From positions 1,176,128-1,240,127 of the forward strand of contig CM055107.1 in assembly GCA_029204225.1 (NCBI GenBank): DNA of 64,000 bases, in the 5' to 3' direction. A model generated the notes under the pieces. That model was not told the origin of the DNA and made no database searches. It saw only the letters and a list, made by a program, of their open reading frames with translations. Position 1 is the first letter of the stretch; the number at the start of each line of letters is the position of its first letter. The stretch is from Diphasiastrum complanatum (lineage: Eukaryota; Streptophyta; Lycopodiopsida; Lycopodiales; Lycopodiaceae). A program made the translations under genes and the position numbers. This document shows, piece after piece, positions 1 to 10,640 of the stretch.

Positions 1-754
1 TTGATCTTCTTCTTCTTGATCTTGGATGATGAGGCATTAGAGGAATCATCTTCCTCCTCATCTTTGTCTTTGGATTTGACTTTGTTCTTGCTTGAGGATT
101 GTTGATGTTGGTTCTTGCTCCTCCCTTTGTGCTTATCCTTGGCAAAGAGAGCTTTGCCATCATTATGAGTGAGAGAGAGCTTGTCCATCCTCAAGAGCTT
201 GTACTCTTGTCTTGATTCTTCTGAAATTAGCACACCTTGGAGAGCCTCCAAACTTGGTAGCTCCTCCTTAATGGCATAGGATTCGACAAGATTATCAAAT
301 TCACCTCTCAAGCCATTGAGAATGACTTGGAATCACCAATACAAGCAAGTTCTCTATGAATATCTTTTACTCTCAAAACATAACTAGATGCACTCTCATC
401 ACTCTTTTGGCTACTTTGAAAGATTTGATTTCTAAGAGTGAGAAGCCTAGAGGTATTCTTAGTCTCATAGATAGTCTTGAGACAATCCCAAGCTTCTTTG
501 GCTGTTGAACAAGAACCTATCTCCCTCAATATCTCATTAGAGACATTCATCTTAATGTAGTGGAGAGCCATCCTAGCTCTCTTTTTGTATTTTTGAACCT
601 CTTTAAGAACTTGTGGTTCTTCTTCAAGGCCAAGAACTATGTCCATCACGTTTTGAAGGATCAAGATGGACTCCATCCTCGTTTTCCAAATTGAATAGTT
701 TGAAGTGGACAATCTTTCACTTGGTTCCAACAAGGATGAACCCATTGAGGACAT
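1..754 (-). pseudogene. Copia retrotransposon gag, 5' part, frameshifted, running off the window
   Basis: The minus strand from an ATG at 754 encodes a plant Copia Gag: an N-terminal segment with 'NYSIWKTRMESIL' (DUF4219-like) and then a UBN2-type helical region with 'AKEAWDCLKTIYE'. The first frame closes near 308, but Gag-like coding resumes in another frame from about 330 ('VILNGLRGEFDNLV') down to base 1, where it becomes Lys/Ser/Asp-rich. This is one frameshift in an otherwise well-preserved Gag. The zinc knuckle, protease and pol lie beyond the window edge. Gag packages element RNA into virus-like particles. It belongs to the element whose leader, primer site and LTR lie just to the right. 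The copy looks relatively young but is not functional as read here. Confidence 0.85.
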
Positions 755-1497
755 TTGAATGAAGAAAACTCAAATGATGAACAATAAATATTGCTACACA
801 CTCTCAATAGGATCCAATAATAGAGTACTATCTCCTCCTATGAAAGATCTTGCAACTATTTGTGAATTGATTCTCACTAGCTACACAAATCTCTCTAAAA
901 CAAGATCTATTTCACATCAAATGATGGAGTATAGGCAAAGTTAGGATCAAACACTCTTAGCACGTGTGAAATACACTAATAAACCAAATTTGACTCAAAT
1001 ACAATGATATTGCATGAAACAAAATGGCTAAGATCTCAAAACAGTGCCTAGATCACATGTAGATGAGATCGGTAAGCATTCAACTGTGATTTTGGATCAA
1101 ACAAGCAATCTCTTGACCAAACCAAATGTTTCCACCCAGGTCTAGGTGCCCTACCTAACCCTCTTCAAAAGCTTATAACTTTTTATTGGCTCAACCAAAT
1201 GGAATGAAACTGATTGCATCAGAAACTAGACAAAAATAGCTTCAAAACAAGCTATCAGGCAAGATAAATGGATCAAGCATGAAAGAGAACTTCCAAACTG
1301 AAACTGGATGTTCCTCACACGTGTCTGAGCACCTGATTCCGTACAGTACCAGGTCAGACCCAATCAATGTCCTTTTGATCTCTTTTTGATCCAAAATTGA
1401 ACAAGATAGCTAGGAAAATGGACCTTGACAATTTCTAGCTCAAGATTGATGAATAGTTCTCACTTAAATGGATCAAAATGCATGGTAACCTTAGTTA
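755..1497 (-). other. Untranslated leader of the minus-strand Copia element
   Basis: Noncoding stretch between primer site and gag. It is closely similar, in inverted orientation, to 63206-63811 at the other end of the window, which shows that both belong to the same Copia family. It holds several ACACGTGTG-type palindromes. No ORF of note. Confidence 0.8.
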
Positions 1498-1510
1498 GGC
1501 TCTGATACCA
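1498..1510 (-). other. Primer binding site, initiator tRNA-Met
   Basis: The minus strand reads TGGTATCAGAGCC immediately after the LTR terminus ...ATCAACA. This is the standard Copia/gypsy primer site complementary to the 3' end of plant initiator tRNA-Met, and it fixes both the orientation of the element and the LTR end. Confidence 0.9.
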
Positions 1511-2246
1511 TGTTGATTTTACACGTGTGGATTGTCCACAACATGTACTTGTGATCTCCTAAGGTGTGTAGATGCACCAAGATCAAGACTAGATTGAGAC
1601 TCAAGATCAATCTTGGATGCTATGGCAAAAACACACTACTACGTGCATTCAATCACTTCCAACTCTCACTCACACGTGTGGGAAGTATTCAAAAATTATT
1701 CTAAGTAAAAACAAGCTGCTCTCCTTGGGTAGAGAGAGAAAAACCATCATGAGCTCTCGAGTAGAGAGAGAAAGCTAGAAATCCAATAACACTCAAAATC
1801 CACACAATCACCAAATCAATTGGATCCAAAATGAGGAGTACAATGATACTAGTAGATCCACGAGCTACCACTATGCTTAACTATGATTGGACCACACTTT
1901 GTCACCTCTTAATCCTATTGGACCATTGATCCATGCACCTCTTAATTCTATTGAACTATATTCAAGCACACCTCAAATTCCTATTGGACCTCACATGGTT
2001 GCACCTCTAAATCCTATTGGACCTCTTAGAATTCATCAAACAAAGGCATTATACTTGTGTACACTCTAATTGGCACGAGTTTAGCCTCTTACTCTATTTT
2101 GGCTCAATAGTGGCATTACAAGTGGAAATGCATAATTTGCCATCTATGCCAAATTTGTTCCTATCAACATCCTACACCTAGATGCTTGATGTAAAAAACA
2201 TAAGACCTCTATATCTAACATAGATAATCTTTTTCAATTCTTCACA
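1511..2246 (-). repeat. Copia 5' LTR, minus orientation (family A, left copy)
   Basis: The LTR ends at the primer site with ...ATCAACA. Homology to the copy at 62460-63192 runs from 1511 to 2246, where the element sequence begins TGTGAAGAATTG and both copies lose similarity at the same base, so I take this as the LTR start (736 bp). An alternative inner start at 2169 (TGTTGAT, a perfect 7-bp inverted match to ATCAACA) would give 659 bp, with the extra 77 bp being the 3' end of the interior. Inside, around 1895-2035, is a degenerate tandem motif (CCTCTTAATCCTATTGGACC-like, 4-5 times) and two runs of AGAGAGAGAAA. Confidence 0.8.
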
Positions 2247-2379
2247 TCATGGCTATGCACCTCTTTTACTTGGCATATCTCTTTCTCTTGAGGATACACC
2301 TGTGACACTTGCATCATTTCTATCAGGTGCCCGGAAGTTTATTACCCGGGCCAGTTGTCATTTACAGCATGTTCAGTAA

Positions 2380-2610
2380 CATTATCAGACCTCAACTAAT
2401 CGTCATTGCCACCATGTTGAGTTTCAGCTTGGAGATATGGTTTATCTATGCCTACGGTTTGCATGTTCTCATTTTATTCAGGACTATGCTTCTACTGAGA
2501 AGCTTGCACCACATTATTATTATGGGTCTTATCAACTAATTCATCCAATGTGTTTGAATCATATGTTTGCAAGCTCACCTGCACACTGTGAAATCAATTT
2601 CAAGTTCTAA
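2380..2610 (+). pseudogene. Ty3/gypsy integrase C-terminal fragment
   Basis: A single plus frame reads 'HVEFQLGDMVYLCLR...', then 'EKLAPHYYYGSYQLIHP', then '...SPAHCEINFKF' and a stop at 2608. This is the typical post-core integrase tail of plant Ty3/gypsy elements (FxxGDxVxL ... KLxPxYxGPFxVLxxIG). The extra Tyr in the PxYYYG run and the loss of flanking frame show decay. No catalytic core is present. It lies beside the Copia LTR and is probably a remnant of an older element into which that LTR inserted. Confidence 0.7.
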
Positions 2611-3946
2611 TGTGATTATCTTACACTAATATGGACTTGCAAAGTGTCGGTAAATTTGACATCACTATGAGAGTCAAGAAACTTCTAGAATGTACCATAA
2701 CTGGGGATACCAATAAACAAAACAATGAAGGGCATAGCGGTTTGTTCGATTGGTTTAACAAATTTTTTTTTTTTGAGTCTAAGTCCTAGCAATTGATTTT
2801 CTGTTATTCTTTGCTTACCTGTTCGTTCATCTCTTTCCCATGCCACAATGCTAATCATGTGGCTTTGTTGACCAAAGAGAAAGCTGGAAACCCTGCTTCA
2901 TCTTTCACTCTTGTGCTCCACTTTTGGTCTTTGATTCATTGCTGCCATGAGCCCACATTATACTAGCACTATTGTTAGCTTAGACTACTATGATGATAAG
3001 TCGCTTTTTTGTGCCTTAGTCGAGCAAAGCCACATGTTCTAGGAGAATAAAATAACCTACATTTGTATTGAAATTCTGAGTTGGAAGGAGGCACATACAT
3101 GAACTTGATGAATGTTGGAATCATCACTCGGGGCAAGAACTACCCCTTCGCTTTGCACCGTCAAGTACTAATCTCAAGATACACACCATCTCAAGATAAA
3201 AAACTTGTATATGCATAGTTAATGCTAGGGCCCCTTGCCTACTGCCATCTTGCTCATGATTGGAACTCAAATATTATACAAACCTTTGTGAATTGCAACA
3301 CGAACAAAAAAATGTTGCCTCACGAAGAACTTCAACAAAACTGATCATTCTGATCATTTTCTTCTTCTTCTTCTTCTTCTTCTTCTTCTTGACCTACTGA
3401 GAGTTATATGTTACAAATGCAGTCAGGCAGAAGAGAGAGCAAGCCAAAAAATTTCGAGTAGGTTCTCACAAACGAAGATCTAATTCATCTAGCACCTCAT
3501 CTACTTGTTGATCAGCGGTAGAAAGCTTGTTTGAACTTTCCTGCCAAGCAGGCACAACATCAAAATCCACCACCATTAGAGGAAGTTTGAGTTCAAAAAG
3601 GGCCATATATGAATTCGTGCCAACATCTCTTTTGCATTTTGTCACTATTTTCAATCAATATATTTGACTCGCTATAAATTTCTAGTAGTAGCTCAAAACT
3701 ATGACATGTAACATAACCTTGGAAAGTGCTTGACGAGCGCTTTCTAACGCACCGATTTTTGTTGCATTCTGACATGGCAATAACAAGTTATGCCATTTTT
3801 AGTGTAGACTCAAAATGTGACTCAAAGAAGTAACGTCACATTAAAGCCACTATGTCAAGAAACTATTGGGCCACATGCACAAAAGAAGTGAATAAAAAAT
3901 GAAAAAAGAAACTTGACAAAAGACCCTTTTTGTGTTCAAACTTCCT
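2611..3946. other. Intergenic, no gene recognised
   Basis: AT-rich sequence with only short, unsupported ORFs. It contains a (CTT)n microsatellite at 3361-3390. At 3575-3604 it holds a motif (CATTAGAGGAAGTTTGAG... AAAAAGGG) that recurs inverted at 3921-3952 next to the sugar-transporter remnant. Confidence 0.6.
3361..3390. repeat. (CTT)10 microsatellite
   Basis: Perfect CTT trinucleotide run of about 30 bp. Confidence 0.95.
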
Positions 3947-4106
3947 CTAATGAAATTTTCTCCAAAACCAATGCCGTCTCCAAACATTGACCATGTCATC
4001 AATAGCGACACCCTTTGTTTCAGGCACCAACATGTAGACGAATATTGTCATGATCACCACAGACCCACAAAGAAGATGAGGATGCTGTATTGAAATAACA
4101 TTGTCC
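3947..4106 (-). pseudogene. C-terminal fragment of an STP-type monosaccharide/H+ symporter
   Basis: Read on the minus strand, 4106 to 3947 gives 'TMLFQYSILIFFVGLW', then after a one- or two-base frame slip 'VIMTIFVYMLVPETKGVAI', then 'DDMVNVWRRHWFWRKFH' and a TAG stop. PETKG followed by an E/D-rich helix and W..HWFW near the C-terminus is characteristic of plant sugar transport proteins of the major facilitator superfamily (the last transmembrane helix and cytosolic tail). Only this last part is visible; I find no upstream exons in the next kilobase. The frame slip makes it a pseudogene fragment or a captured gene end. The stop codon is immediately followed by a short repeat seen elsewhere in the window. 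Confidence 0.75.
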
Positions 4107-5089
4107 CTCTAGAGATCAGATCCGCCGACCATAGCATAGCAGTATCCACAAATTTTCTTTTCACCTTTGTGATTGCTTGCATTCAATCAGTGGCAGTTCA
4201 ATTAGCTTATATAAACTATAAAACTGAATTAGAAGTTAAAGTCAATCTCAAATTCTTTGTTGTTCAGAATTTTTTTAGAATTGAATCCTAAGCTAATAGT
4301 TTGATCAAGATTAAGCTAAAAACAACAAACATTGCCATGAGTATACTTTACGATACAAACTAACAAAAATTCTAGTAACGACATCCAAATAAGGTATTTT
4401 AATTCACCTGTGGAATTTTAATATATATAGATAGATAATAGCATGCGATGCGGCTGTGTCATGCACTTGAAGACAACCGAGTGGAAGGATAACTCCTCTC
4501 TGACGGTGCTTGATGCTAGGCCTTTTGATATCATTCTTCTAGCAAGTCCAATGCCACAGACTGTTCATAGCTTAATGAGCAATGAGGAGCATTCTATCCT
4601 AGCACTTATTCAAGGCAATGCTATAGGCTCCAATGAGGGGCGTTCATTCAGAGTAGCAGTTGTTGCTTCAATCAGTACGACAAGGGTTCAACGGTCTCTT
4701 TGCTCGATATAGCTACCAGCTCATCAGAAGCTTCAACTGGTTTTGCCTCTAACAAACTTCTGTCTCCCTATTGTTTTTTCAGTAGCTTATGCGGGAAGCT
4801 CAACTTTCTCAACTGCAACGACTTTTTTTATAGGTGTCGGCTCGTCTTTAACAAAATCAAAGGCTTTTTCTCTTCCTGCTCACGATTCTTTCCCTACTGG
4901 CTACTTGGCTATGGCTTGACCCACTTCTCTATTGTCTGGTCGCATTATTCTACTCTCGACTAGCTGGCTACTTCTTCTCTGCTCTCTCTGCCTGCAAATT
5001 GCACTCTGGCCCTACCTGTCCCAATTTTGATTACATAATACTTAACAATAAAGATAGTTGATGATCTCTATGCTCTCGCACTTTCCTAA
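4107..5089. other. No gene recognised; uncharacterised ORFs
   Basis: Contains an 89-codon plus ORF (4443-4712; 'HLKTTEWKDNSSLTVLDARPF') and an 87-codon plus ORF overlapping it. The first has a composition like a retroelement protease-region linker, but I see no DTG/DSG motif and cannot assign it. No other signal. Confidence 0.4.
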
Positions 5090-5345
5090 GGAGATAGAAG
5101 CCATTCCTAGCCATTACCTCCAATGACTTGAAATTGAGGTGTCCCATCCTTTTATGCCAAACCTCTTGAATAGGTATTTGCTCTCTTGCAACACATCCAA
5201 CTTGGCTAGCAATAACACAAGCATCTAGTTTGAACAACTTTCCTTGCATTTTATCTTTTGCAATCAAGATATCCTTCCTTATGATCATACAAGCATCTCC
5301 ATCAAACTCAAACAAAACTCCTTTATCATTTTCTTTGGGTTGGAA
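5090..5345 (-). pseudogene. Copia pre-integrase (GAG_PRE_INTEGRS) fragment
   Basis: Minus-strand coding of about 85 residues: 'GDACMIIRKDILIAKDKMQG' followed by 'IPIQEVWHKRMGHLNFKSLE'. WHxRxGHLN is the diagnostic histidine motif of the segment before the Copia integrase core. Neither the protease side nor the integrase DDE core is recognisable around it, so this is an isolated piece of a Copia pol. A Ty1/copia origin is secure; which local family it came from is not. Confidence 0.85.
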
Positions 5346-5722
5346 ATGCTCTCTGTTGTCCTAGCCAGTTTGCACAGCTCCTACGGCCGACGGGAGCCTT
5401 GTCATCCCTTACTCTCTTCTTAGAAAGAAGATGCTGATTTTTTGTTTGTCCTCCCTCCTTTCGCCCTTAGCACTACCATTTCTCCTCCTCTCCTTCATGT
5501 CCTCCTCTACTTCAATCCCCCTTCTCTTTGTGACCATCACCTACCTTCACCAAGCTGCTCAACTTCAAAAGCTCCCTCGACCTTAATGGTTCGTTCAATT
5601 TCAAAAACCTTGGCACACCTTCAGGAGCTGGTCTCTTCTTCACCACTCGCCTTTGTCTCTCCTCCCCTCAGATGTATCCATTTGGACTTTGACCCTTTTT
5701 TCCCCTGATTCACCTTCTTACC
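5346..5722. other. No gene recognised
   Basis: Pyrimidine-rich plus strand (many CTCCT/CTTC runs). The 88-codon ORF at 5442-5708 is low-complexity Pro/Leu/Ser and looks fortuitous, though it leads directly into the LINE fragment and may be its decayed upstream part. Confidence 0.4.
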
Positions 5723-5914
5723 AAGCGTAAGAGGTCTTCTATTGCCCGTTTTGTGCCCATATACAAGCTTAGATACTTGGCCTACCAAATTCTAGCCCAC
5801 TCTTTGCCTTTGCTTACTCAGTGGCCTTTCCTCACTGATCGCCTTTGTCATGTTTGCCAACTGGAGGAGGAATATGTGGAACACATGCTGCTCTACTATT
5901 GTAGAGACCTCTGA
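5723..5914 (+). pseudogene. LINE reverse transcriptase zinc-finger tail (zf-RVT) fragment
   Basis: One plus frame of 63 codons, starting at an arbitrary upstream point, reads 'RYLAYQILAHSLPLLTQWPF' and then 'TDRLCHVCQLEEEYVEHMLL' followed by YCRDL and a stop. The C-x2-C ... H-x4-C arrangement (CHVC ... EHMLLYC) is that of the zf-RVT domain found C-terminal to plant non-LTR (LINE) reverse transcriptases. Sequence to about 6200 continues to look coding-derived, with frame changes. The RT core itself is not present. It could also be a gene-captured copy; I consider a dead LINE 3' end most likely. Confidence 0.6.
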
Positions 5915-7342
5915 TTACAGTTTTTGCACTTGTTCGGCCGTTGGGGGCAGGGGCTCCCTAGACATTTGTTGCATCCTCTATCCTCTTGGGCGACTGTCAC
6001 CTCATGAGTCCTTCACTCTTGGCTTTTTGGCATGTGTTCAGATTGTCGCTCTGGATGATTTGGATAGCTAAGAATCAATATATATTTCATGGCTCAGCAA
6101 TCCATCTATCGGCTACTACATGTTTGCGCTATGCATTACATTTTGTAGGTGCTCCTTAGTTATGTTGTGGACTGCCTCCCTGCACGATGTGCATAGGGTC
6201 CATTTCTAGTCTCTTTCAGTTCTAGTTTTTTGCCCCTTCACGAGTTGATAGATCGACTTGTATAGCCTCTCCTTTGTACTATACATTTGTAAAAATATAC
6301 TAATCTTTTACTACTTGCAATAATAAAAAATGTCTTAGGGAAAATTTTTTTTTGGTTAGAAATGCCCTAAAAATTATACAAAAAAATATCTCAACATGTA
6401 TTTAAGTAATTGTAAATTCTCCCCAAGAACTAATTTCCCTACCACAAAAGTTGTGTTATTACGAAAAAAACTAAAGAAGGTCATTTCAAAAATCACAATA
6501 AGCTTTGCCACAAATTGAAGTGAAAGAATAATTCAAATGCTAAAGAAAATAAAAACAAATCTAAAATATTGGAGCAAAAATATTTGATGCTTCAACTCTC
6601 TACATGTTGGCAAGCTTTGAGCATATGATTAGATAGAGACACAACTAATGCAATCTACTAGACCAACTATAGAATACTCAAATTGGCATCTCAAACCCAA
6701 TAGTAATTAGTGTGCTATTTTTGTTTGGTTTTGTAATTATTGACTAGAAGTATAGGTCTTTTCTATTTTTACTCTACAAATGGGTTGAGTTGATATAAAG
6801 AATAGATTGGCATTTCACATATTAATTTTCATATTTTTGTTGTCTTTGTAAGTTCTCAATCCATTTATTCTAGTATGATTTTGAAAATTTATAGAGTTTA
6901 TTCTAGTGTCTGATCTTGTTTAGTCAAATGTTGTACTTTTTTTTAAGGATGGGTTTAAAATATTTTTTGAGGATTACCTTGAAAAGTAAACTCTTAGGTT
7001 GATTTCATATTTTGATCAATTTTCTAACTAGTAAAGACCTAATTATTTTCAAATGAAAAACTACTTTTCTTAGCAAATTTTCAATCTACATAGAACAACG
7101 TGAAGGTTCGAGCCAGTAAAAGTAGGAAGGCTGCTGCGTTCACGGGGGGGTGGAAGGCCCCGGTCCGAGGGCCCTTGCCCGAGGGGCAGGGCCTCCGACC
7201 CTGCATGGAAGGCCCGAGGCCCACGGGCCTTCCACGACGTAATGTCAAGTCTGAAATTTTTTTCTCTCATAAAGTATGGACAAAATCGCTGATGCTTTCA
7301 GTCAAGGATGAGAATTCCGGGTAAAATGAGTGGCTATTCCAC
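5915..7342. other. AT-rich intergenic DNA with a GC-rich island
   Basis: 6200-7080 is AT-rich with T and A runs and no credible ORF. 7140-7242 switches abruptly to a GC-rich, self-complementary segment described separately. Confidence 0.6.
7140..7242. repeat. GC-rich self-complementary island
   Basis: About 100 bp dominated by GGCCC, GAGGGC and GGGCCT words, with GGAAGGCCC near the left and GGGCCTTCC near the right end able to pair. It contrasts sharply with the AT-rich surroundings. Two weaker GC islands occur at 7920-7980 and 21690-21735. Confidence 0.6.
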
Positions 7343-7702
7343 TTGCAAGCAAATTCCGTCTCTGGAGATGCATCCAAAATACAAAGAAAAATTGAAGACT
7401 TGGAATTACGAGTCATGAAGCGTCTTCCCAAATTATATTATAGAACCAGCAAGAATGAAAGCCTTCCAAATTCAAAAAGAGTTAATTTTGTCTTAAAGAA
7501 ACTTGGAAGTTGGACCATCCCATTTCCAACAAACACTGAGATGGTGGTGACGGCCCCTTCATCAAAATGTACGTTTAGTGAAGTCAATCAACTTATACAC
7601 GGGAAGCCCTTACTCTGCCACCGCGTAGATTTTTTATTTAATTGGAATCTGGAAATTCGGATTCGACTCCATGAATCGAGACTGATATGCCGTGCCGATT
7701 GA
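7343..7702 (+). CDS. Unrecognised 119-codon ORF
   Basis: Opens at ATG 7343 and closes with TGA at 7700-7702. The product is basic and hydrophilic at first ('DASKIQRKIEDLELRVMKRL') and becomes aromatic/Arg-rich near the C-terminus. No signal peptide, membrane segment or family motif is visible. Composition is less biased than in neighbouring chance ORFs, so it may be a remnant exon, but there is no supporting neighbour or splice structure. I do not assign a function. Confidence 0.25.
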   Translation: MQANSVSGDASKIQRKIEDLELRVMKRLPKLYYRTSKNESLPNSKRVNFVLKKLGSWTIPFPTNTEMVVTAPSSKCTFSEVNQLIHGKPLLCHRVDFLFNWNLEIRIRLHESRLICRAD

Positions 7703-8805
7703 AAATACATAGGCTAAACGGCGCAAGTCAAATGGGAGGAAAAAGCGAGTAAAAAGAGCGAGACCAACAAAGGTAGGACAGATGTGGAGCAAAGTCATGA
7801 GCATCCATCCAGCGCCATCGCCATCACCATCTATCTAGAGGAAAGTGATAATCTGAAATGCGACGCGTGAGCCATGAGTCGTGAGTGTGTAAAACTCCCA
7901 ATCAATTCCAAGCTCAAGACTCGGGGCCACGCCTCCCAGGGCGGGGGAGATGCTTCCCAGGGCAAAAGGAGGATCTTCCCAACGCTAACACTCTTTATTT
8001 CAATTTTTGTCTTTTTTTTTTAATCATAAAATTTTTTACACAGCTTTTAGGTGAAAGTTGCATGTAGATTTTTTCTTTAAAAAAAAAGACTTGCATGCAT
8101 TACACTTAAAAAAAAAGGTTGCACGCATTCCACCTTAACAGGCGGTTGCATTTCCTTTGAAAAAAGGCCGCAAAAAAGACCAGAAAGCAACATGAAACTT
8201 TTCACAAGTCAAAAAACCACATCATTGTGTGTAGTACATGTACTAAAATACTACTACTACCCAGAAGGAATAGTACACCTAACATTGACATTTTCTTTAA
8301 CATAATATAGCACATCATTTGTCTTTGTGTATAACTAGGGTCGTGACGTGATACTAGTCCCCAGCTCGAGATATCGTGGGGGTTTAGTTAGGCAACCTTA
8401 ATTGAACTTATTACCGCTAAAGGGTGATTCTTATGGCCCCATTCCTAATTGAATGTCAATAATGAAGTGATTGCAATATATTCTAGAGTGTCCCCCACCT
8501 ATAGATAGTCCTCCTCAATTCATGGACTATATTGTTGTTGAAGATGTCAAAATGATTTGGACAGCCCTCCTGAAGTGCCTTAAATGCTTCAATATTGTTC
8601 ACTATTCATGGATGTTTAATTCTTTGGCTCACACACAGTTAAAGGACCTCAAGAGGTTTCCATAAATATGGCACACATGTGCTCTACAACATTGCGTGTT
8701 CTCATTTTGCTAAATGACAACCATTGACTCTAATGGCAAGTGCGGCCACCATTTGCCTTAGTTAGGGTCACCTAATTAACCCCATGCTAACTATAGATGC
8801 CCCCA

Positions 8806-8836
<31 letters not shown>

Positions 8837-9447
8837 ACCCCCCCCCCCCTAACACTATAATTGCAAATTCACAAGGTGGTGAAACTCACTCACCAACTTA
8901 GTTGGTGTAATACGAAATGATCGTTCGCACCAAGTAAAAGTCAGAGAGCCCTTTATGTCCACTTGTGTTGAAATTTGACTTTCAGAATTACATTTCATGA
9001 GATATTTCTGTGGCTTCTCTTGGTGATCTTCATGGACGTCACGAGAGGTTCTCGTGAAGAACTTGTCTTCCAAATTTAGTTTTCAAAAGACAAACTTTTA
9101 TACAATCTTGAATTGCAAAAGCATTCTACAATAATGAATTCCAGGAATTTAGTAGATTGTAATCTTGCATGGTTTAGGTTGAAAGAGAGGTGAATGTGAG
9201 GGCCCATTGCAACTCGCCCTCCACTGAGGTGCAAGGAAGCTATGTAATCTTCAACGTTTGCATCTTTGAATTTTTTGAAACAATAACATTTTAAAATTTT
9301 CTTGGTCCAAAATTTAAGGACCAAGGTTGCGTACCACTAGTTTGTGTCAAGGCTCAAGACTTCAGAAAACTTGATTTTTGAGAGTCAGTTTACCACATTG
9401 AGCCCAATTTAGGATTGGCCAAATATTAGCCAAGAAGCCTGCTACAC
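7703..9447. other. Intergenic; poly-A patches, poly-C tract, no gene recognised
   Basis: 8050-8175 has three loosely repeated units (TTGCATG/CACGCATT with A8-9 runs). 8807-8849 is a long cytosine tract. Two minus ORFs of 72 and 82 codons at 8855-9324 show no family motif. 9325-9447 may be decayed leader of the following Copia element. Confidence 0.5.
8807..8849. repeat. Poly-C tract C30-A-C12
   Basis: A run of about 30 C, one A, then about 12 C. Such a tract can form an i-motif, and its complement a G-quadruplex. Length is also likely to be uncertain in sequencing. Confidence 0.9.
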
Positions 9448-10235
9448 TTGAGGAGAGCTGAGTGGATCAGAAAAGATGAACGTGCAATGGCGATCATGGT
9501 TTCGTCCATCAACGAAGAAATACTCATGCAGATTGAAGACTGTAAAAGCAGCCATGAAGCATGGGAAAGACTCAGAGCAGAAGTACGAAATGAGGATTGC
9601 CGCTTCTGTGATGCATCTTCACAATCAGTCGCAATCTATACAATGGGATGACAACCAGTTGGATCAGCATGTTGAGAAGATCAGAACGATCTTCGCTCAA
9701 CTCGCTGCATCTGGACAGGAACACCAGGTCCCAACACTACAACAGTTGATGTACTTCATGAAGTCCCTACTTGCGTCCTATCACTGTTGAGAATGCTCAT
9801 ATCGAGTCTACCAGACATGACATTCAAGAGAGCGATCAGTCTTGTCGCTGATGAGGAATTGATGAGGGACGAAGGAGAAGGAAGCAGTGATCAAGAAAAA
9901 GCTCTTTTCACGAAGGAAAGGAAGAAGAACAAGAACGAGCCCAGATTCGACAGGACGAACACAAAGTCTTCGAGTAGAGGCAACGACAACCAACAATCTT
10001 CTTCATGTGATCACTGTCACAAACCAGGACACACAACCAATAGATGCTGGTTCAATCCAACGATACCTTGCATGCATTGCAAGAAGAAGGGACACTCTGC
10101 ATACGATTGTAGATTCAACCCGAAAAGAAAGAACAAAGTTGAAAAAGCGAATCTTGCAAAGTCGTCCAAGGATGCAGACAAAGGTGATGAAGCTTTCACA
10201 ATATTCGATGAAGCTTTAACAAGCTACACTGAAAA
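9448..10235 (+). pseudogene. Copia gag with two CCHC zinc knuckles (element B)
   Basis: Plus-strand Gag in two overlapping frames. 'MAIMVSSINEEILMQIEDCK' and 'SHEAWERLR' form the UBN2 region; the frame slips near 9600-9640 ('NQLDQHVEKIRTIFAQLAAS'), and from 9787 an open frame of 153 codons carries two knuckles, CDHCHKPGHTTNRC (about 10006-10047) and CMHCKKKGHSAYDC (about 10069-10110), followed by a Lys-rich tail. Two CCHC boxes in tandem separated by a short 'WFNPTIP' linker is the same layout as in the Copia element at 49.7 kb, so the two belong to related families. Start and LTR are missing on the left, so the copy is 5'-truncated. Confidence 0.85.
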
Positions 10236-10640
10236 GACTACGATGTAGTCATTGATTCAGGAGTGACCTCACACATCACCTGCAACAAAAGAATCTTGAT
10301 CGACTACAAAAAACTCAAAAACAACAGAGCAATGATTCTAGGCGATGGGAGTCGACATGATGTCAAGGGGATCGGGACTCTACAACTATGAACATTGTTA
10401 GGACAAGCAGAGCTGCCAGGAGGACTCTACGTACCTTCACTAAGAAGAGATCTGCGATCAGTCTCCAAGATGACAGATCTTGGAATTCGAGTTCTATTCG
10501 ATGGCAATGTATGCTGAATGATCGAGAAAACAACAAACAAGTTGTTGACAATTGGATGCAGAGAAGGAAATCTCTACCAAGCCAAGATAGTCAGCAATTT
10601 TGATAGCATACTAAATGCATCAAAAAACGAAGATCAACTC
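10236..10640 (+). pseudogene. Copia protease and pre-integrase region (element B)
   Basis: From 10236 the frame gives 'DYDVVIDSGVTSHIT', containing the aspartic protease DSG triad, then 'MILGDGSRHDVKGIG' and a stop at 10390. A second frame then gives 'GLYVPSLRRDLRSVSKMTDL', the conserved linker to the pre-integrase segment. The usual DSGA/C is DSGV here. The WHxRxGH motif is damaged ('LRHKSFEHEEPL' in frame). Several stops, so non-functional. Confidence 0.75.

Noticed and set aside
1887-2069. 60-codon ORF with repeated LNPIGP motifs, also present at 62637-62819
   Set aside because: It lies wholly inside the Copia LTR and reflects a degenerate tandem DNA repeat. Conservation between the two copies is LTR homology, not protein constraint.
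3361-3390. CRISPR-like or regulatory repeat
   Set aside because: Simple CTT microsatellite; no spacers.
9476-9790. 104-codon ORF overlapping element B gag
   Set aside because: Partly the frame-shifted continuation of Gag, already included in the gag pseudogene; not a separate gene.
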